From: a bacterium
GTDB taxonomy: Bacteria > Hinthialibacterota > Hinthialibacteria > H5-UNCL2
DNA length: 64,000 nt
Direction: 5' to 3'
Assembly: GCA_015075175.1 (NCBI GenBank)
Contig: JABTUV010000002.1
Coordinates: 62,001-126,000, forward strand
Part shown: piece by piece, positions 36,386 through 45,620 of the stretch
How the letters are laid out: each line of letters starts with the position of its first letter
Position numbering within the stretch: the first letter of the stretch is position 1
Notes under the pieces: generated by a model
Databases searched by the model: none
Seen by the model: only the letters and a program-made list of their open reading frames with translations
Told to the model about the DNA's origin: nothing
Made by a program: the position numbers and the translations under genes

Positions 36386-38933
36386 ATGTTGCACGCCATA
36401 GCCAGAAAACTGTTTGGAACTCAAAGCCAGCGCGATATGAAGCATTACAGCCGCGTCGTGGACGCGGTGAACGCGCTGGAATCCGAGATCAGGAATCTTT
36501 CCGACGAGGCGTTGGCCGCCAAGACGGCGGAATTCCGGGCGCGGTTGGCGGAAGGCGAAACACTCAAGGCGCTTCTGCCCGAGGCGTTCGCGGTCGTGCG
36601 CGAGACCTCGCGGCGGGTCAACGGCGAGCGGCACTACGACGTGCAGTTGATCGGCGGGGCGGTGCTGTTTGACGGCAAGATCGCCGAGATGGCGACCGGC
36701 GAGGGCAAGACTCTGGTGGCCACCCTGCCGGCCTACCTGGAGGCGCTGGGGGGCAAGGGCGTCCACATCGTCACCGTCAACGACTACCTGGCCCAGCGCG
36801 ACCGCGACTGGATGGGCCCCATCTACGAGTTTCTGGGGCTTTCGGTGGGCGTGATCAAGCACGGTTTGTCGCCCGAGGAGCGGCGCGCGGCCTACGCCTG
36901 CGACATCACCTACGGGACCAACAACGAATTCGGCTTCGACTATCTGCGCGACCACATGGCGCCGCATCCCGCCTACTGCGTGCAGCGCCCGCTCAACTAC
37001 GCCATCGTGGACGAGGTGGACAGCATCCTCATCGACGAGGCGCGCACCCCGCTCATCATTTCCGGCCCCGGCGAGGAAAGCACGGACAAGTACATCGTCG
37101 CCGACCGCGCCGTGCGCCGCCTGACGCCGGACAAGCACTTCAAGGTGGAAGAGAAGGACAACGTCGTACATCTGACCGAGGAGGGCAACGAGTTCGTCAA
37201 GAACATCCTCGGCATGAACCTGTACGACGAATCCAACATCGACATGATCCACCACATCAACCAGGCGCTGCGGGCGCATCATCTTTTCAAGCGCGACGCC
37301 AAGTACGTGGTGGACAAGGGCGAAGTGATCATCGTGGACGAGTTCACCGGGCGGCTCATGCCGGGCCGGCGCTACAGCGACGGCTTGCACCAGGCGCTGG
37401 AGGCCAAGGAGGGGCTGAAAATCCAGCAGGAAAACCAGACGCTGGCGACCATCACGTTTCAGAACTACTTCCGGCTGTACAAGAAGCTGGCGGGCATGAC
37501 GGGCACGGCGGACACCGAGGCGGCGGAATTCCTGGAAATCTACAAGCTGCACGTGGTGGTCATTCCCACCAACCGTCCGCTGCGGCGCACCAACTATCCC
37601 GACGTGGTGTATCTGACGGAGCGGGACAAGTTCCGGGCGGTCGTGGAGGAGATCGTGGAGAAGCACGAAGAGGGCCGGCCGGTGCTGGTGGGGACGCTGA
37701 CGATTGAGAAGTCGGAGCTCTTGTCGGAGATGCTGAAGCGGCGGGGGATCAAGCACAACGTGCTGAACGCCAAGAACCACGCGCGCGAGGCGGAGATCGT
37801 GGCCAATGCGGGCCAGGCGGGGGCGGTGACCATTGCGACCAACATGGCGGGCCGCGGGACCGACATCACCAGCCGGGGTGGTGAGAAGGGCGGGCTGCAC
37901 ATCCTGGGACCGAGCGGCACGAGAGCCGGCGCATCGACAACCAGTTGCGGGGCCGCGCGGCCGGCAGGGCGATCCGGGTTCCTCGCGCGTTCACCTCAGC
38001 CTGGAGGACGACGTCATCCGCGTCTTCGGCGGCGACAATCTCAAGAACTGGGCCGCCCGCTTCGGCATGAAGGAAGGTGAAGTCATCGAGTCGCGCATGG
38101 TCACTCGGAGCATCGAGAAGGCCCAGAAGCGCGTGGAAGAACATCACTTCGAGATGCGCAAGAACATTCTCAAGTACGACGACGTGATGAACAAGCAGCG
38201 CGAGGTCATCTACGGCTTGCGCGACGACTTGATGCGCGGGGGGGACTATCCGGCCGAGTTTGAGCGCATGGTGCGCGACGTGGTGGGCTACATCATCGAC
38301 ACCCATACCGACAAGAAGCAGGCCAGCGAGGACTGGGACTGGGAGGCGATCGGGCGGGCGCTGGCCACGTATTTTAACGACCGCGAGGAGATCGCCCGCG
38401 ATTATCGCTCGGTGGAGGCGTTCGAGGAGTTCCTGGTGGAGCGGCAGCTGGGGCGCTACCGGCAGCGCATGGAGAACTTCGGCGAGTTGGGGCCGCACGT
38501 GCTGCGCGACCTGATGCTCTCCAACATGGACGCCAAGTGGCGCGAGCATCTGCGCAACATGGACCACCTGAAGGACGGCATCGGGCTGCGGGGGTACGGG
38601 CAGAAGGACCCGCTCCTGGAGTACTCGTCCGAGGGCTATCAGATGTTTGAGGAGATGTTCTTCAACCTGGAGCGGGACGTGGTGACGGTGTTCTTCCGGG
38701 TGGAAGTCGTCTCCAGCCAGGAGGAGCGGGCGCGGCGGGCGGCGGTGCGGGGGGTGATGCGGCGGGCGGAGGAGCGGCGGCCGGCGCCCAGTTCGGCGAT
38801 GGCCGCGGCCATGGCCGCGGGCCGCGACAAGGCTTCGCCCATCGAGAAGTTCCGCGCCGGCGTCAAGGTCGGCCGCAACGATCCCTGCCCCTGCGGCTCG
38901 GGCAAGAAGTATAAGCACTGCTGTATGCAGTAA
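36386..38933 (+). CDS. secA: Preprotein translocase ATPase SecA (two one-base deletions)
   Basis: About 849 residues after repair. Walker [13 protein letters not shown]-like [14 protein letters not shown], helicase motifs ([10 protein letters not shown]) and the C-terminal zinc motif [17 protein letters not shown] are all present, so the protein is otherwise complete. The frame breaks twice within ~55 bp: a G is missing near 37908 (GGGGACC read as GGGACC in the LGTERHES segment) and another near 37959 (GCGGGCC read as GCGGCC in GRAGRQGDP). Since SecA is essential, sequencing error is far more likely than inactivation. It drives Sec-dependent export across the inner membrane. Confidence 0.93.
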
Positions 38934-38936
38934 ACG

Positions 38937-38994
38937 ATGTGGAGTGCGCCGGCTTGCTGGCGCATGAATGTGGAGTGCGCCAGCTTGCTGGCGC
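38937..38994 (+). repeat. Two tandem REP-like hairpin units
   Basis: Two 27-bp copies (38937-38963 and 38968-38994) of ATGTGGAGTGCGCC-A/G-GCTTGCTGGCGC, differing at one position. Each can fold through GCGCCAGC-TT-GCTGGCGC. They directly follow the secA stop and may stabilise or end its mRNA. Confidence 0.7.
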
Positions 38995-39073
38995 GGGTTG
39001 GAAGGGCGCGGCAGCAAGCAGCCGCAGTCCAGAGGAGAACAAGGAGCTGGCATCCGGCCCGTTTCAGGCTATA

Positions 39074-39289
39074 ATGGACACGATTTCGCGGCATTTCTGG
39101 ATCGCGCCGGAGGACATCGCGCTGGCGCAGGGACTCCTGGCCGGGTTTGAGGGGTTGGCCTGCCTGCGCGTCGCCCGGCGCAATACCGGTGAAGTGACCT
39201 TCTGGATTCCGCCCGGCCGGGAGGACGACTTTGACGTGTTCGTGACCGACCTGGCCCACTGGGTGGAGATTCGGGAACGTACCGTGTGA
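39074..39289 (+). CDS. DUF4911-like small protein
   Basis: About 71 residues from MDTISRHFWIAPEDIALAQG, with FEGLACLRVARRNTGEVTFW and PPGREDDFDVF in the middle. This resembles the short DUF4911 proteins (Arg-rich strand, then PGxEExxxxLL). No Shine-Dalgarno precedes this ATG, and the ATG overlaps a TATAAT at 39071-39076, so the real start may lie upstream in frame (region 39030-39060). Function unknown. The next gene is a response regulator. Confidence 0.55.
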   Translation: MDTISRHFWIAPEDIALAQGLLAGFEGLACLRVARRNTGEVTFWIPPGREDDFDVFVTDLAHWVEIRERTV

Positions 39290-39321
39290 CGGGCCGGCCG
39301 CAAGAGGAAGGGAGCATCATC

Positions 39322-39696
39322 ATGGCCGACGGCGACGCCAAGTGCATCCTTGTCATCGACGACGAACCCCACATCTGCGATCTGATCCAGACCGAGCTGG
39401 AGGATGAAGGCTACCGCGTCATCACCGTTTCCGACAGCCAGAAGGCGCTGGACGCCATCCGCCAGCACCATCCCAGCCTGATCTCGCTGGACATCCGCAT
39501 GCCGGGCCTGGACGGCCTGGAAGTGCTCTCGAAAATCCGCGAGATCGACATGCAGATTCCCATCGTGGTCCTCACGGCGTACAGCAGCTACAAGCAGGAC
39601 TTCTCCGTATGGGGCGCGGACGCCTACATCGTCAAGTCGATGGACCTGTCCGAGTACAAGCAGAAGATCGCGGAAATCCTGGGCGCGGAAAATTAG
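39322..39696 (+). CDS. Single-domain response regulator (CheY-like)
   Basis: 124 residues; AAGGGAG precedes the ATG at 39322. The receiver fold is complete: the acidic pair in VIDDEPHICDLI, the phospho-acceptor Asp in ISLDIRMPGLDG, the Thr in VLTAYSS and the Lys in YIVKSMDLSE. There is no output domain, so it signals by protein contact. No histidine kinase is adjacent. Confidence 0.9.
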   Translation: MADGDAKCILVIDDEPHICDLIQTELEDEGYRVITVSDSQKALDAIRQHHPSLISLDIRMPGLDGLEVLSKIREIDMQIPIVVLTAYSSYKQDFSVWGADAYIVKSMDLSEYKQKIAEILGAEN

Positions 39697-39767
39697 GGTC
39701 AGCGCCTGATTTTGCGCGGGGGTGGACGCGTGGTCGGAAAGCTTTCTGCAGAATCAGGCGCTGCCCC
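39696..39767 (+). repeat. Hairpin repeat flanked by CAGCGCCTGATT / AATCAGGCGCTG arms
   Basis: Arms 39696-39714 (GGGTCAGCGCCTGATTTTG) and 39750-39767 (AGAATCAGGCGCTGCCCC) are inverted. The element starts at the stop codon of the response-regulator gene and overlaps the probable start of truA, so truA translation may initiate inside it. Layout (GGG(T/G)CAGCGCC...) resembles REP elements mobilised by RAYT proteins. Confidence 0.6.
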
Positions 39768-40527
39768 TGATTGCCTTCAGCGCAACCTCCGCCTCGATTT
39801 GGAGTACGAGGGCACGCGCTACGCCGGCTGGCAGGTGCAACCCGGGGACGCCGGCCAGGTGACGCTGGAGGCGACGCTGGTCGCCGCCCTGTCGCGACTC
39901 TTCAATCATCCGGTGCAGGTGACCGCCTCGGGTCGCACCGATGCCGGCGTGCACGCGCGCCAGCAGGTGGTCAACGTGTTTACCACGAGCCGGATCACGC
40001 CGACCCAGGTGTTGCGCGGCGGCAACAGCCTTTTGCCCGACGATATGGCGATCACGCGCGTCTTGGAGGTCTCGCCGGACTGGAACGCGCGCCGCAGCGC
40101 GATTCGCCGCACGTATCGCTATTGCATGCTCGTGGGACCGGCGCGCCATCCGCTGCAACGGGCGACCGCGTACCACTATCGTCGGGGAAAGCTCGACCTG
40201 CCGGCGATGCAGGCGGCGGCGCAGGTGTTGGTGGGCACGCACGACTTCTCCGCCTTCCGTTGCGTCCACTGCGACGCCAGGAACCCCGTGCGACACGTCT
40301 TCTCCTGCGACCTCCGGCAGGAGGGCGAGCTCTTGACGCTGGAGATTTCGGCGTGGGCGTTTCTGCGCCACATGGTGCGCATCATCATGGGGACGCTGAT
40401 CCGGGTGGGGGAAGGGAAGTTGACGGCGGAGGAGGTGCGTGGCATTCTGGCGGGCCGCGACCGCGGGGCGGCAGGGCCGACCGCTCCCGCCTGCGGGTTG
40501 ATCCTCTGGGAGGTCCAGTATCCTTGA
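39730..40527 (+). CDS. truA: tRNA pseudouridine(38-40) synthase TruA
   Basis: About 265 residues. The family core is LRLDLEYEGTRYAGWQVQ, the catalytic Asp in ASGRTDAGVHARQQVVNV, SDWNAR-like SPDWNARRSAIRRTYRY and the C-terminal ISAWAFLRHMVRIIMGTL. It makes pseudouridine in the tRNA anticodon arm. GTG at 39730 is the best in-frame start but lies within a hairpin repeat; the true start is uncertain. It overlaps the M16-like gene by 4 bp. Confidence 0.9.
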   Translation: MVGKLSAESGAAPDCLQRNLRLDLEYEGTRYAGWQVQPGDAGQVTLEATLVAALSRLFNHPVQVTASGRTDAGVHARQQVVNVFTTSRITPTQVLRGGNSLLPDDMAITRVLEVSPDWNARRSAIRRTYRYCMLVGPARHPLQRATAYHYRRGKLDLPAMQAAAQVLVGTHDFSAFRCVHCDARNPVRHVFSCDLRQEGELLTLEISAWAFLRHMVRIIMGTLIRVGEGKLTAEEVRGILAGRDRGAAGPTAPACGLILWEVQYP

Positions 40528-41750
40528 AACGTCCGGCGCTGCGCCGATTGATGCTCGCCCCTCACGTCACGCTCTTGGCGCGCGAGCAGCACGATAACGC
40601 CCTGGCGGCGCTGAAGCTATTTACCACCGCCGGCGCCGCCGATGATCCGCCCGGCCGCGAGGGAACCGCCAACCTGGTCGAGCAGATGCTCTTGGAGGGA
40701 ACCGAACGCTTCACCAGCGCCGAGATCGCCGAGCGCATCGAAGCGGAGGGCGTGCATCTCAATACCCACGCGGGCAAGGACGGTTTTACCGTCTCGATGC
40801 TGGGCACGCGCGAGGGCTTCATCGCCTGCATGCACATGCTGGCGGAAATCCTGGAGCATCCCACATTGCCCGACGACAGCCTCTCGATCGAGAAGAAGCT
40901 GGTGGTCCAGGATATCCGCGAGGAGCAGGACAATCCCGCGGAAATGGTGTTTCAGGAATTCGAGCGCCGCTTCTATGCGGGGCATCCCTACGCGCATCCG
41001 GTGTCGGGCGAGGAGGAGACGGTGCTCTCGTGCCAGCGCGAGGATCTGGTGCGCTTCTATCGCAGCTGTGTGCAAGTCTCGCATTGCCTGGTGGCGATGG
41101 CGGGCGACCTGGAGCCGGAAGTGGTGGTCGAGGCGCTGGGGCCGGCGCTGGCCGACTGGGGGAACGCGGAGGCGCGTCCCATGCCGCGTCCGGAGCGCGA
41201 GTATGCGCCGTCCACGCATCGCGTCTCGCGGCCCCTGGATGCGCAATGGGTGGTGATCGGCTATCCCGCCCCCGGCGTCCATTCCCCCGACTACATGCCG
41301 CTGCGCGTCTTGGACGGACTTCTCTCCTCGGGCACGGACGGCAGCCTGTTCGCCGAAATCCGCGACCGCTTCGGCTGGGCTTATCAGATCGGCAGCAGTT
41401 ACGCGCCGCGGCGCGGGCCGGGCTTCTTCTCCATTTATTTCAGTACCTCTGCCGAGCATTTGGACGGGCTGATGGAGGAACTGGTGCGTCTCGTCGGGCA
41501 GTTGGCGCGCGAGCCGCTGGCCGACGAGCATCTGGCGCGCCTGCGCACCTATCTGGCGGGAATGTTCGTCATGGGCGCGGAGACCAACATGGGGCAGGCG
41601 ACGCAGTTCGGCACGTATGAGCTGTTGGGTTTGGGAGCGGACTTTCCCGAGCGCTTTCCCAGCCTCTTGGAGGCGGTGCAAGCCGAGGACCTCTGCCGCG
41701 TGGCGGACCAGTACCTGCGCGAGCCGACGATCGTCTACTGCGGGGCGTGA
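40524..41750 (+). CDS. M16-family peptidase-like protein lacking the zinc motif
   Basis: About 408 residues from a TTG overlapping the truA stop (ATG at 40551 is the alternative). It has the two M16 half-domains, but the HxxEH motif is replaced by GTANLVEQMLLEGT (both His lost). The C-terminal half has DGLLSSGTDGSLFAEIRDRFGWAY and YSTSAEH-like FSTSAEHLDGL. Such forms usually act as the non-catalytic partner of an active M16 subunit. The expected active partner is the broken gene at 51.9-53.1 kb. Overlap with truA suggests coupled expression. Confidence 0.82.
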   Translation: MKRPALRRLMLAPHVTLLAREQHDNALAALKLFTTAGAADDPPGREGTANLVEQMLLEGTERFTSAEIAERIEAEGVHLNTHAGKDGFTVSMLGTREGFIACMHMLAEILEHPTLPDDSLSIEKKLVVQDIREEQDNPAEMVFQEFERRFYAGHPYAHPVSGEEETVLSCQREDLVRFYRSCVQVSHCLVAMAGDLEPEVVVEALGPALADWGNAEARPMPRPEREYAPSTHRVSRPLDAQWVVIGYPAPGVHSPDYMPLRVLDGLLSSGTDGSLFAEIRDRFGWAYQIGSSYAPRRGPGFFSIYFSTSAEHLDGLMEELVRLVGQLAREPLADEHLARLRTYLAGMFVMGAETNMGQATQFGTYELLGLGADFPERFPSLLEAVQAEDLCRVADQYLREPTIVYCGA

Positions 41751-41753
41751 CGC

Positions 41754-42130
41754 GGGGACAGTCACCGATTTCCGCCGGAGTCTGAGCTGAGATCGAGAGA
41801 GTTACGACGTCGGCCACATTTTGTCTGGCATCCAGACGCCGTAGTTGCGCAGCGTGCTGCGCCTGCGTCCGACTTCCCAAGCCAGGTATTTCCCGACCGC
41901 CGTAGTATCATCGGAAATCGGTGCCCGCTCGAAAACCAAGCCGGCTCCGAAGGCGGGCTGGCTGCATCGAAGCCGTCCTCTCGATACGCCGGAGTACCGG
42001 CTACTCGAGGACTCGGTTTTTCTTTTTCTCGCAACCCTGCCAGGGCCTATTCTTGAGAGCAGGCGCCCATTTCCGAAGATACCGGTCCCATCTGATGGGG
42101 GTATGGCGGCGGAAATGGGTGACTGTCCCA
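41754..42130. repeat. Composite repeat block bounded by GGGACAGTCACC / GGTGACTGTCCC ends
   Basis: Starts GGGGACAGTCACCGATTTCC and ends GGCGGAAATGGGTGACTGTCCC, i.e. terminal inverted repeats of about 22 bp. Inside lie a GTAGTTGCGCAGCGTGCTGC palindrome (from 41841), a CCTCTCGATACGCCGG...CCGGCTACTCGAGG hairpin (41972-42016) and a second hairpin (42063-42129). Apparent frames across it are short and share repeat-encoded peptides (PSPRVAGTPAYREDG) with the block at 53.1 kb. It fills the gap between the convergent M16-like and flippase-like genes. Confidence 0.7.
41972..42016 (+). repeat. Family B hairpin (copy 1)
   Basis: GTCCTCTCGATACGCCGG-AGTA-CCGGCTACTCGAGGAC: imperfect inverted repeat followed by a T-rich run (GGTTTTTCTTTTTCTC). 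Other copies are at 51731-51770 (reverse), 53148-53192, 53343-53422 (reverse, longer) and 59910-59990 (longer). Confidence 0.65.
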
Positions 42131-42131
42131 C

Positions 42132-43136
42132 TCATTCCGGGCGCTCCAATTCCTCCTCATCGATGCGATACTTGCGGGCGAAGTAGAAGAGGCAGGCCAG
42201 TCCCAGGACGACGGCGAACCAGAGGGTGGCGGCGCGGATGAGGCCCATCGCCCAGAAGGCCTGGCTTTTGTCGACCATGCCGGAGAGCGCGGGCGGCAGG
42301 AGGGTCAGGAAGCCTTCGGTAGGTCCAAGGCCGCCCGGCGTCACGATGCCGGCGATGGTGGAGAAAGCATAGATGAACGCCGCCTGCCAGGGACCCATCT
42401 GTGCGGACAGGCCGTCCCAGACGAGATAATACGCCAGGCACTCGCCGCCCCAGGAGAGGGTGGAGAGAAGCGTCATGGCGACGAGCCGGCCGGGGCTGAT
42501 GAGCGGCCCCAGCGCCGCGTGGGATTCGGCGATCTTGGCGGCATGGCGCGACACCAGCGGGAGCCGGGAGGAGGCGCGGATGAGGGAGCGGCAGAGCGGC
42601 GCGCTCATGAGTACCGCCAGGAGCGCCAGCGGAACCAGCAACGCGATCCATAGAACGCCGCGCGTGGAATAGCCCTCGATGCGATAGGGCAGCGGCAGCG
42701 TGAGCGCCCCCAGCCCGGTCAGCAGCAGCAGCGCCAGAAAGTCGGTGATGCGCTCGGCCAGGACGATGGGAACGGTCCGGCGGCGCGGCGCCCCCGTGCG
42801 CTGCTTGACCAACTGCGCCTTCAGCAGTTCGCCCACCTTGCCCGGCGTGATCGCCATCGAGAACGCGGCCAGGAACACCAGGAGGCTCTCGCGCCAGGCC
42901 AGCTTGACCCCCACGACCGAGAGATAGTACTGCCACTTCAGGAAGCGCAGGGCGTAGTTGGCCAGCACGGCCAGCATAATCACCGGCAGGACCGACAGTC
43001 GGAAGTGCTCCAGCGTATCCAGCAGTTGGGGTCCACCCGCCCACAGCGCGATGACCATGTATATGAGTACCGCGACCCCCAGCATCCAGAGGAGTCGAGA
43101 GCGTAGACGGGAGAGAAAGCGGGACGATGGCGGCAA
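42132..43136 (-). CDS. Flippase-like / lysylphosphatidylglycerol-synthase TM-region (UPF0104-type) membrane protein
   Basis: 334 residues, about eight membrane spans. It carries the family's AFSMAITPGKVGELLKAQLV and the C-terminal AGIVTPGGLGPTEGFLTLLP, plus a polar LAERITDFLALLLL helix. Members of this family include undecaprenyl-lipid flippase candidates and the N-terminal part of MprF. A role in moving or making envelope lipids is likely, but the substrate is unknown. It is a single gene converging on the repeat block after the M16-like gene. Confidence 0.85.
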   Translation of the reverse strand: MPPSSRFLSRLRSRLLWMLGVAVLIYMVIALWAGGPQLLDTLEHFRLSVLPVIMLAVLANYALRFLKWQYYLSVVGVKLAWRESLLVFLAAFSMAITPGKVGELLKAQLVKQRTGAPRRRTVPIVLAERITDFLALLLLTGLGALTLPLPYRIEGYSTRGVLWIALLVPLALLAVLMSAPLCRSLIRASSRLPLVSRHAAKIAESHAALGPLISPGRLVAMTLLSTLSWGGECLAYYLVWDGLSAQMGPWQAAFIYAFSTIAGIVTPGGLGPTEGFLTLLPPALSGMVDKSQAFWAMGLIRAATLWFAVVLGLACLFYFARKYRIDEEELERPE

Positions 43137-43252
43137 GGGCGCGCTCGCTTGTTTCGAGTGTCACGAATGATCGGCAAGCGGCACGTTACCGGCAATCCGG
43201 GCGGGCGTCAACCGGCTTGGGACCGGCTTGCGGCCGTCGGGTGACGCGAGCT

Positions 43253-43384
43253 GTCATTTCGACCGCAGAGAGAAACCCTGGCTCACGCGGAGAAAAGCCC
43301 GAACGCGGCGCAAGATTTCTCCCTGCGGTCGAAATGACAAGGAGGTTGCGGTCGAAATGACAAGGAGGTTGCGGTCGAAATGAC
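43253..43384. repeat. Inverted and tandem GTCATTTCGACCGC repeats
   Basis: Left arm 43253-43275 (GTCATTTCGACCGCAGAGAG, AAA) and right arm 43316-43338 are inverted copies, 22 of 23 bases matching. From 43325 a 23-bp unit GCGGTCGAAATGACAAGGAG-GTT is repeated 2.6 times in tandem. This motif is a known type of widespread intergenic repeat. It is not a CRISPR array: there are no spacers. Confidence 0.75.
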
Positions 43385-43405
43385 GTGAGTGCTCGAAGGC
43401 AGGCA

Positions 43406-43474
43406 CAGGCGCCCATTTTCCGGCTTGCGGCGCGCGTTGACCGAGACATCTCGCAGAAAATAGGCGACTGTCCC
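43406..43474 (+). repeat. Family A hairpin repeat (copy)
   Basis: ACAGGCGCCCATTTTCCGGC ... CAGAAAATAGGCGACTGTCC(C): the ends are inverted copies. It matches the layout of the better-preserved 74-bp copies at 57,893 and 61,865. It ends 7 bp before the stop of the fibronectin-like gene. Confidence 0.6.
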
Positions 43475-43481
43475 TTCCTTC

Positions 43482-45518
43482 CTACGGCGGTGGGACCACG
43501 GTGAAGCGGCGCGTCTCCGAGAAGGCGCTGGTGCGACCGGCGTCGTCCAGCGCGCGCACCTTCCAGCGATACTCGCCCAGGATGTTCCAGCGCATCTTGC
43601 CGGTCGCGTCGATCACCTTCCAGGGCATGCGCGGTTGAATCTGTTTCGCCGCGGCGTAATAGATGAACGCCTCGGCGGTGGGGTATTGCGGCTCCGTGTC
43701 TTTGGGATAAAACACCACGACCTGGTACCTGGTCGCGCCGGGAACCGCCGTCCATTCCAGAAACAGATCGAGATTGTCGCTGGGGCGCGTGACGCCGTCG
43801 GCGGGTCCCAGAAGCTGGGGCGGATGGGGGAACTCCGGATCCGGGAAGAGCAGGTTGCCGTGCGTGGTCAGATAGATGTAGGCAAGCAGGTCACGGCTGT
43901 CCACAAGGCCGCTGTGGTCCAGATCGGCCAGTTGGGCGAAAACCTTTCCTGGCGCGGGCGTGTCTCCCCAGGCCAGCGCGAAGGCGAAGAAGTCCTGGTT
44001 CACGCGCGAGATGCGCTGCTGGTTGCTGCGATAGACGTTGGGTTCGTGAAACTGGTAGCGCGTCACGTTGCCCGGGATGGGCACGACCGGCGTGTCGACC
44101 AAATTGTAATAACTGTAATAGGGATGCACCGTGGGGGTCGGCACGGGAGTGAAGTCGGGGTCCACGAGGCTGGGGGAGAACTCGCCCGTGGACAGCTTCT
44201 GCGCGCGCACCGACCAGACGTACTTGAAACGCCCCGAGTTGGTCTCGCCGATGTAATACGTGGTCGCCACGTTGTGCCGGTCCTGGAGGGGAAAGACCTG
44301 AATGTTATTGGGGAATCCCACCGCCTCGATGCCCAGAATCATCTGATAGCGCACGTCGTTCTGGGGGACCGGCGTGCCCTGTTGGGTCGCCGGCTTCCAG
44401 ATGAAAGGGACCAGCCTGTGATCCCCCGCGTAAACCGCCTCGCCGGGGGGCGGGAACAACTGCTGGACCGGGTCCAGCGTGCGGTTGGCGACGTTGGGCG
44501 TGTTGGTCGGCGTCACGGTCGTGTCGTTGGGGACGCTGATGCGGCGGAAGTCGCTCCACTCGCCGCGCACGAAGTTGGCGTCGACGGCGGCGATCTGCAC
44601 GTTGTAGAGCGAACTCACCTTGATGAACTCGTTCAGCGTGGTGGTGACCGTGGAGACGGCGCCGGCGGGATTGAGCACGAACTTGTCGCGCGTCTCCGCG
44701 GGCACGCCGAACTCCAGATGCACGATGTAACCGAAGGCCTCGGGCACGCGATCCCACCAGGCCTCGACCTGAAAGGCTCCCGACAGGATGCTGGACAGGG
44801 GGACGGTGAGCGTCGGGGTGCTGGGCGGATAGGTGATGTTGACCTTGGGCAGGACCACGGCCGGTTGCGCGCCTTGCAGGTAACCCACCAGGCCGAGCAC
44901 GTCGGGTTCATTGATGGCGCCGTCGCCGTTGAAATCGGCCTTGGGGTTGTAGGGGTCCGTGCCGGGTTCACCACTGCTGGTTTTGAACCATTGGGTAGCA
45001 AAGGCGAGCACCTCGCGGCGGTCGATCTTGCCGTCGCCGCCGACGGTGACGCCAGGAGTCGGCCGCGGATAGATGTCGGGCGCTTGGCGCACTTGGAAGG
45101 AGGCGACCACGCGGAACTCGCGCACCTCCGATTGGGGGCCCTGCTGGGTGATGTTTGGGGGCGTGCCCTTGTAGCCGCGCACGCGCCACTGGTAGCGCCC
45201 CAGGGCGGGCGTGATCCCCCCGGACAGCGACACCAGGTTGTAGACTTCTGAATCGGCCGGAGCGTAGAGCACGTGGGCCTGCGGCGTGTTGCTGCCCTCG
45301 GGATAGAAGTTGACCGCGATCTGATAGCCGTCTTCGTTGGCCACGTCCTGCCACTTGAGGGCAACCCCCACGCCGGGATCGATGACCGGCGGCTGATTGA
45401 TGAAGACCTGTTGGTGGGGTGGAGCCAGGAGGGGGGGCGCCTGGGTCACGTCCTGCGCCGGGCCGAACGGCGCGAGCGTGAGCAGACCAACAAGCAGGAG
45501 GCGGCGGAGCGGCGTCAA
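43482..45518 (-). CDS. Large secreted protein with fibronectin-type repeats and dockerin-like loops
   Basis: 678 residues with a signal peptide (LLLVGLLTLAPFGPAQ). It alternates beta-sandwich units that end in YRWKVRAL or YQWRVRGY (the W-x-V-R strand of fibronectin type III-like folds: YQWRVRGY, YVWSVRAQ, YRWKVRAL). Two EF-hand or dockerin pairs are seen: VGGDGKIDRREVLAFATQW with DFNGDGAINEPDVLGLVGYL, and DLDHSGLVDSRDLLAYIYL. No enzyme motif. It probably works as a surface scaffold or adhesin. The TolC-type gene lies 102 bp upstream on the same strand. Confidence 0.8.
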   Translation of the reverse strand: MTPLRRLLLVGLLTLAPFGPAQDVTQAPPLLAPPHQQVFINQPPVIDPGVGVALKWQDVANEDGYQIAVNFYPEGSNTPQAHVLYAPADSEVYNLVSLSGGITPALGRYQWRVRGYKGTPPNITQQGPQSEVREFRVVASFQVRQAPDIYPRPTPGVTVGGDGKIDRREVLAFATQWFKTSSGEPGTDPYNPKADFNGDGAINEPDVLGLVGYLQGAQPAVVLPKVNITYPPSTPTLTVPLSSILSGAFQVEAWWDRVPEAFGYIVHLEFGVPAETRDKFVLNPAGAVSTVTTTLNEFIKVSSLYNVQIAAVDANFVRGEWSDFRRISVPNDTTVTPTNTPNVANRTLDPVQQLFPPPGEAVYAGDHRLVPFIWKPATQQGTPVPQNDVRYQMILGIEAVGFPNNIQVFPLQDRHNVATTYYIGETNSGRFKYVWSVRAQKLSTGEFSPSLVDPDFTPVPTPTVHPYYSYYNLVDTPVVPIPGNVTRYQFHEPNVYRSNQQRISRVNQDFFAFALAWGDTPAPGKVFAQLADLDHSGLVDSRDLLAYIYLTTHGNLLFPDPEFPHPPQLLGPADGVTRPSDNLDLFLEWTAVPGATRYQVVVFYPKDTEPQYPTAEAFIYYAAAKQIQPRMPWKVIDATGKMRWNILGEYRWKVRALDDAGRTSAFSETRRFTVVPPP

Positions 45519-45620
45519 CGTCGTACCTCACGGGAAATCGAGAATCTCATTTTCAAGAGTAAATATCACAAGCAGTTAGCTGCGCCAATCCTAAATTACC
45601 GTCTGCCCCTCCGTCGATGG

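Noticed and set aside
35123-37900. 925-residue open frame on the minus strand
   Set aside because: It lies antisense to alaS, a secreted-protein gene and secA, which have clear family motifs. The long frame is a by-product of high GC content.
41762-42131. Short proteins containing PSPRVAGTPAYREDG
   Set aside because: The same peptide appears from repeat copies at 53.1 kb; they are translations of hairpin repeats, not genes.
43325-43384. Possible CRISPR array (repeated 23-bp unit)
   Set aside because: Units are directly adjacent without spacers and the motif also occurs inverted nearby; no cas genes.
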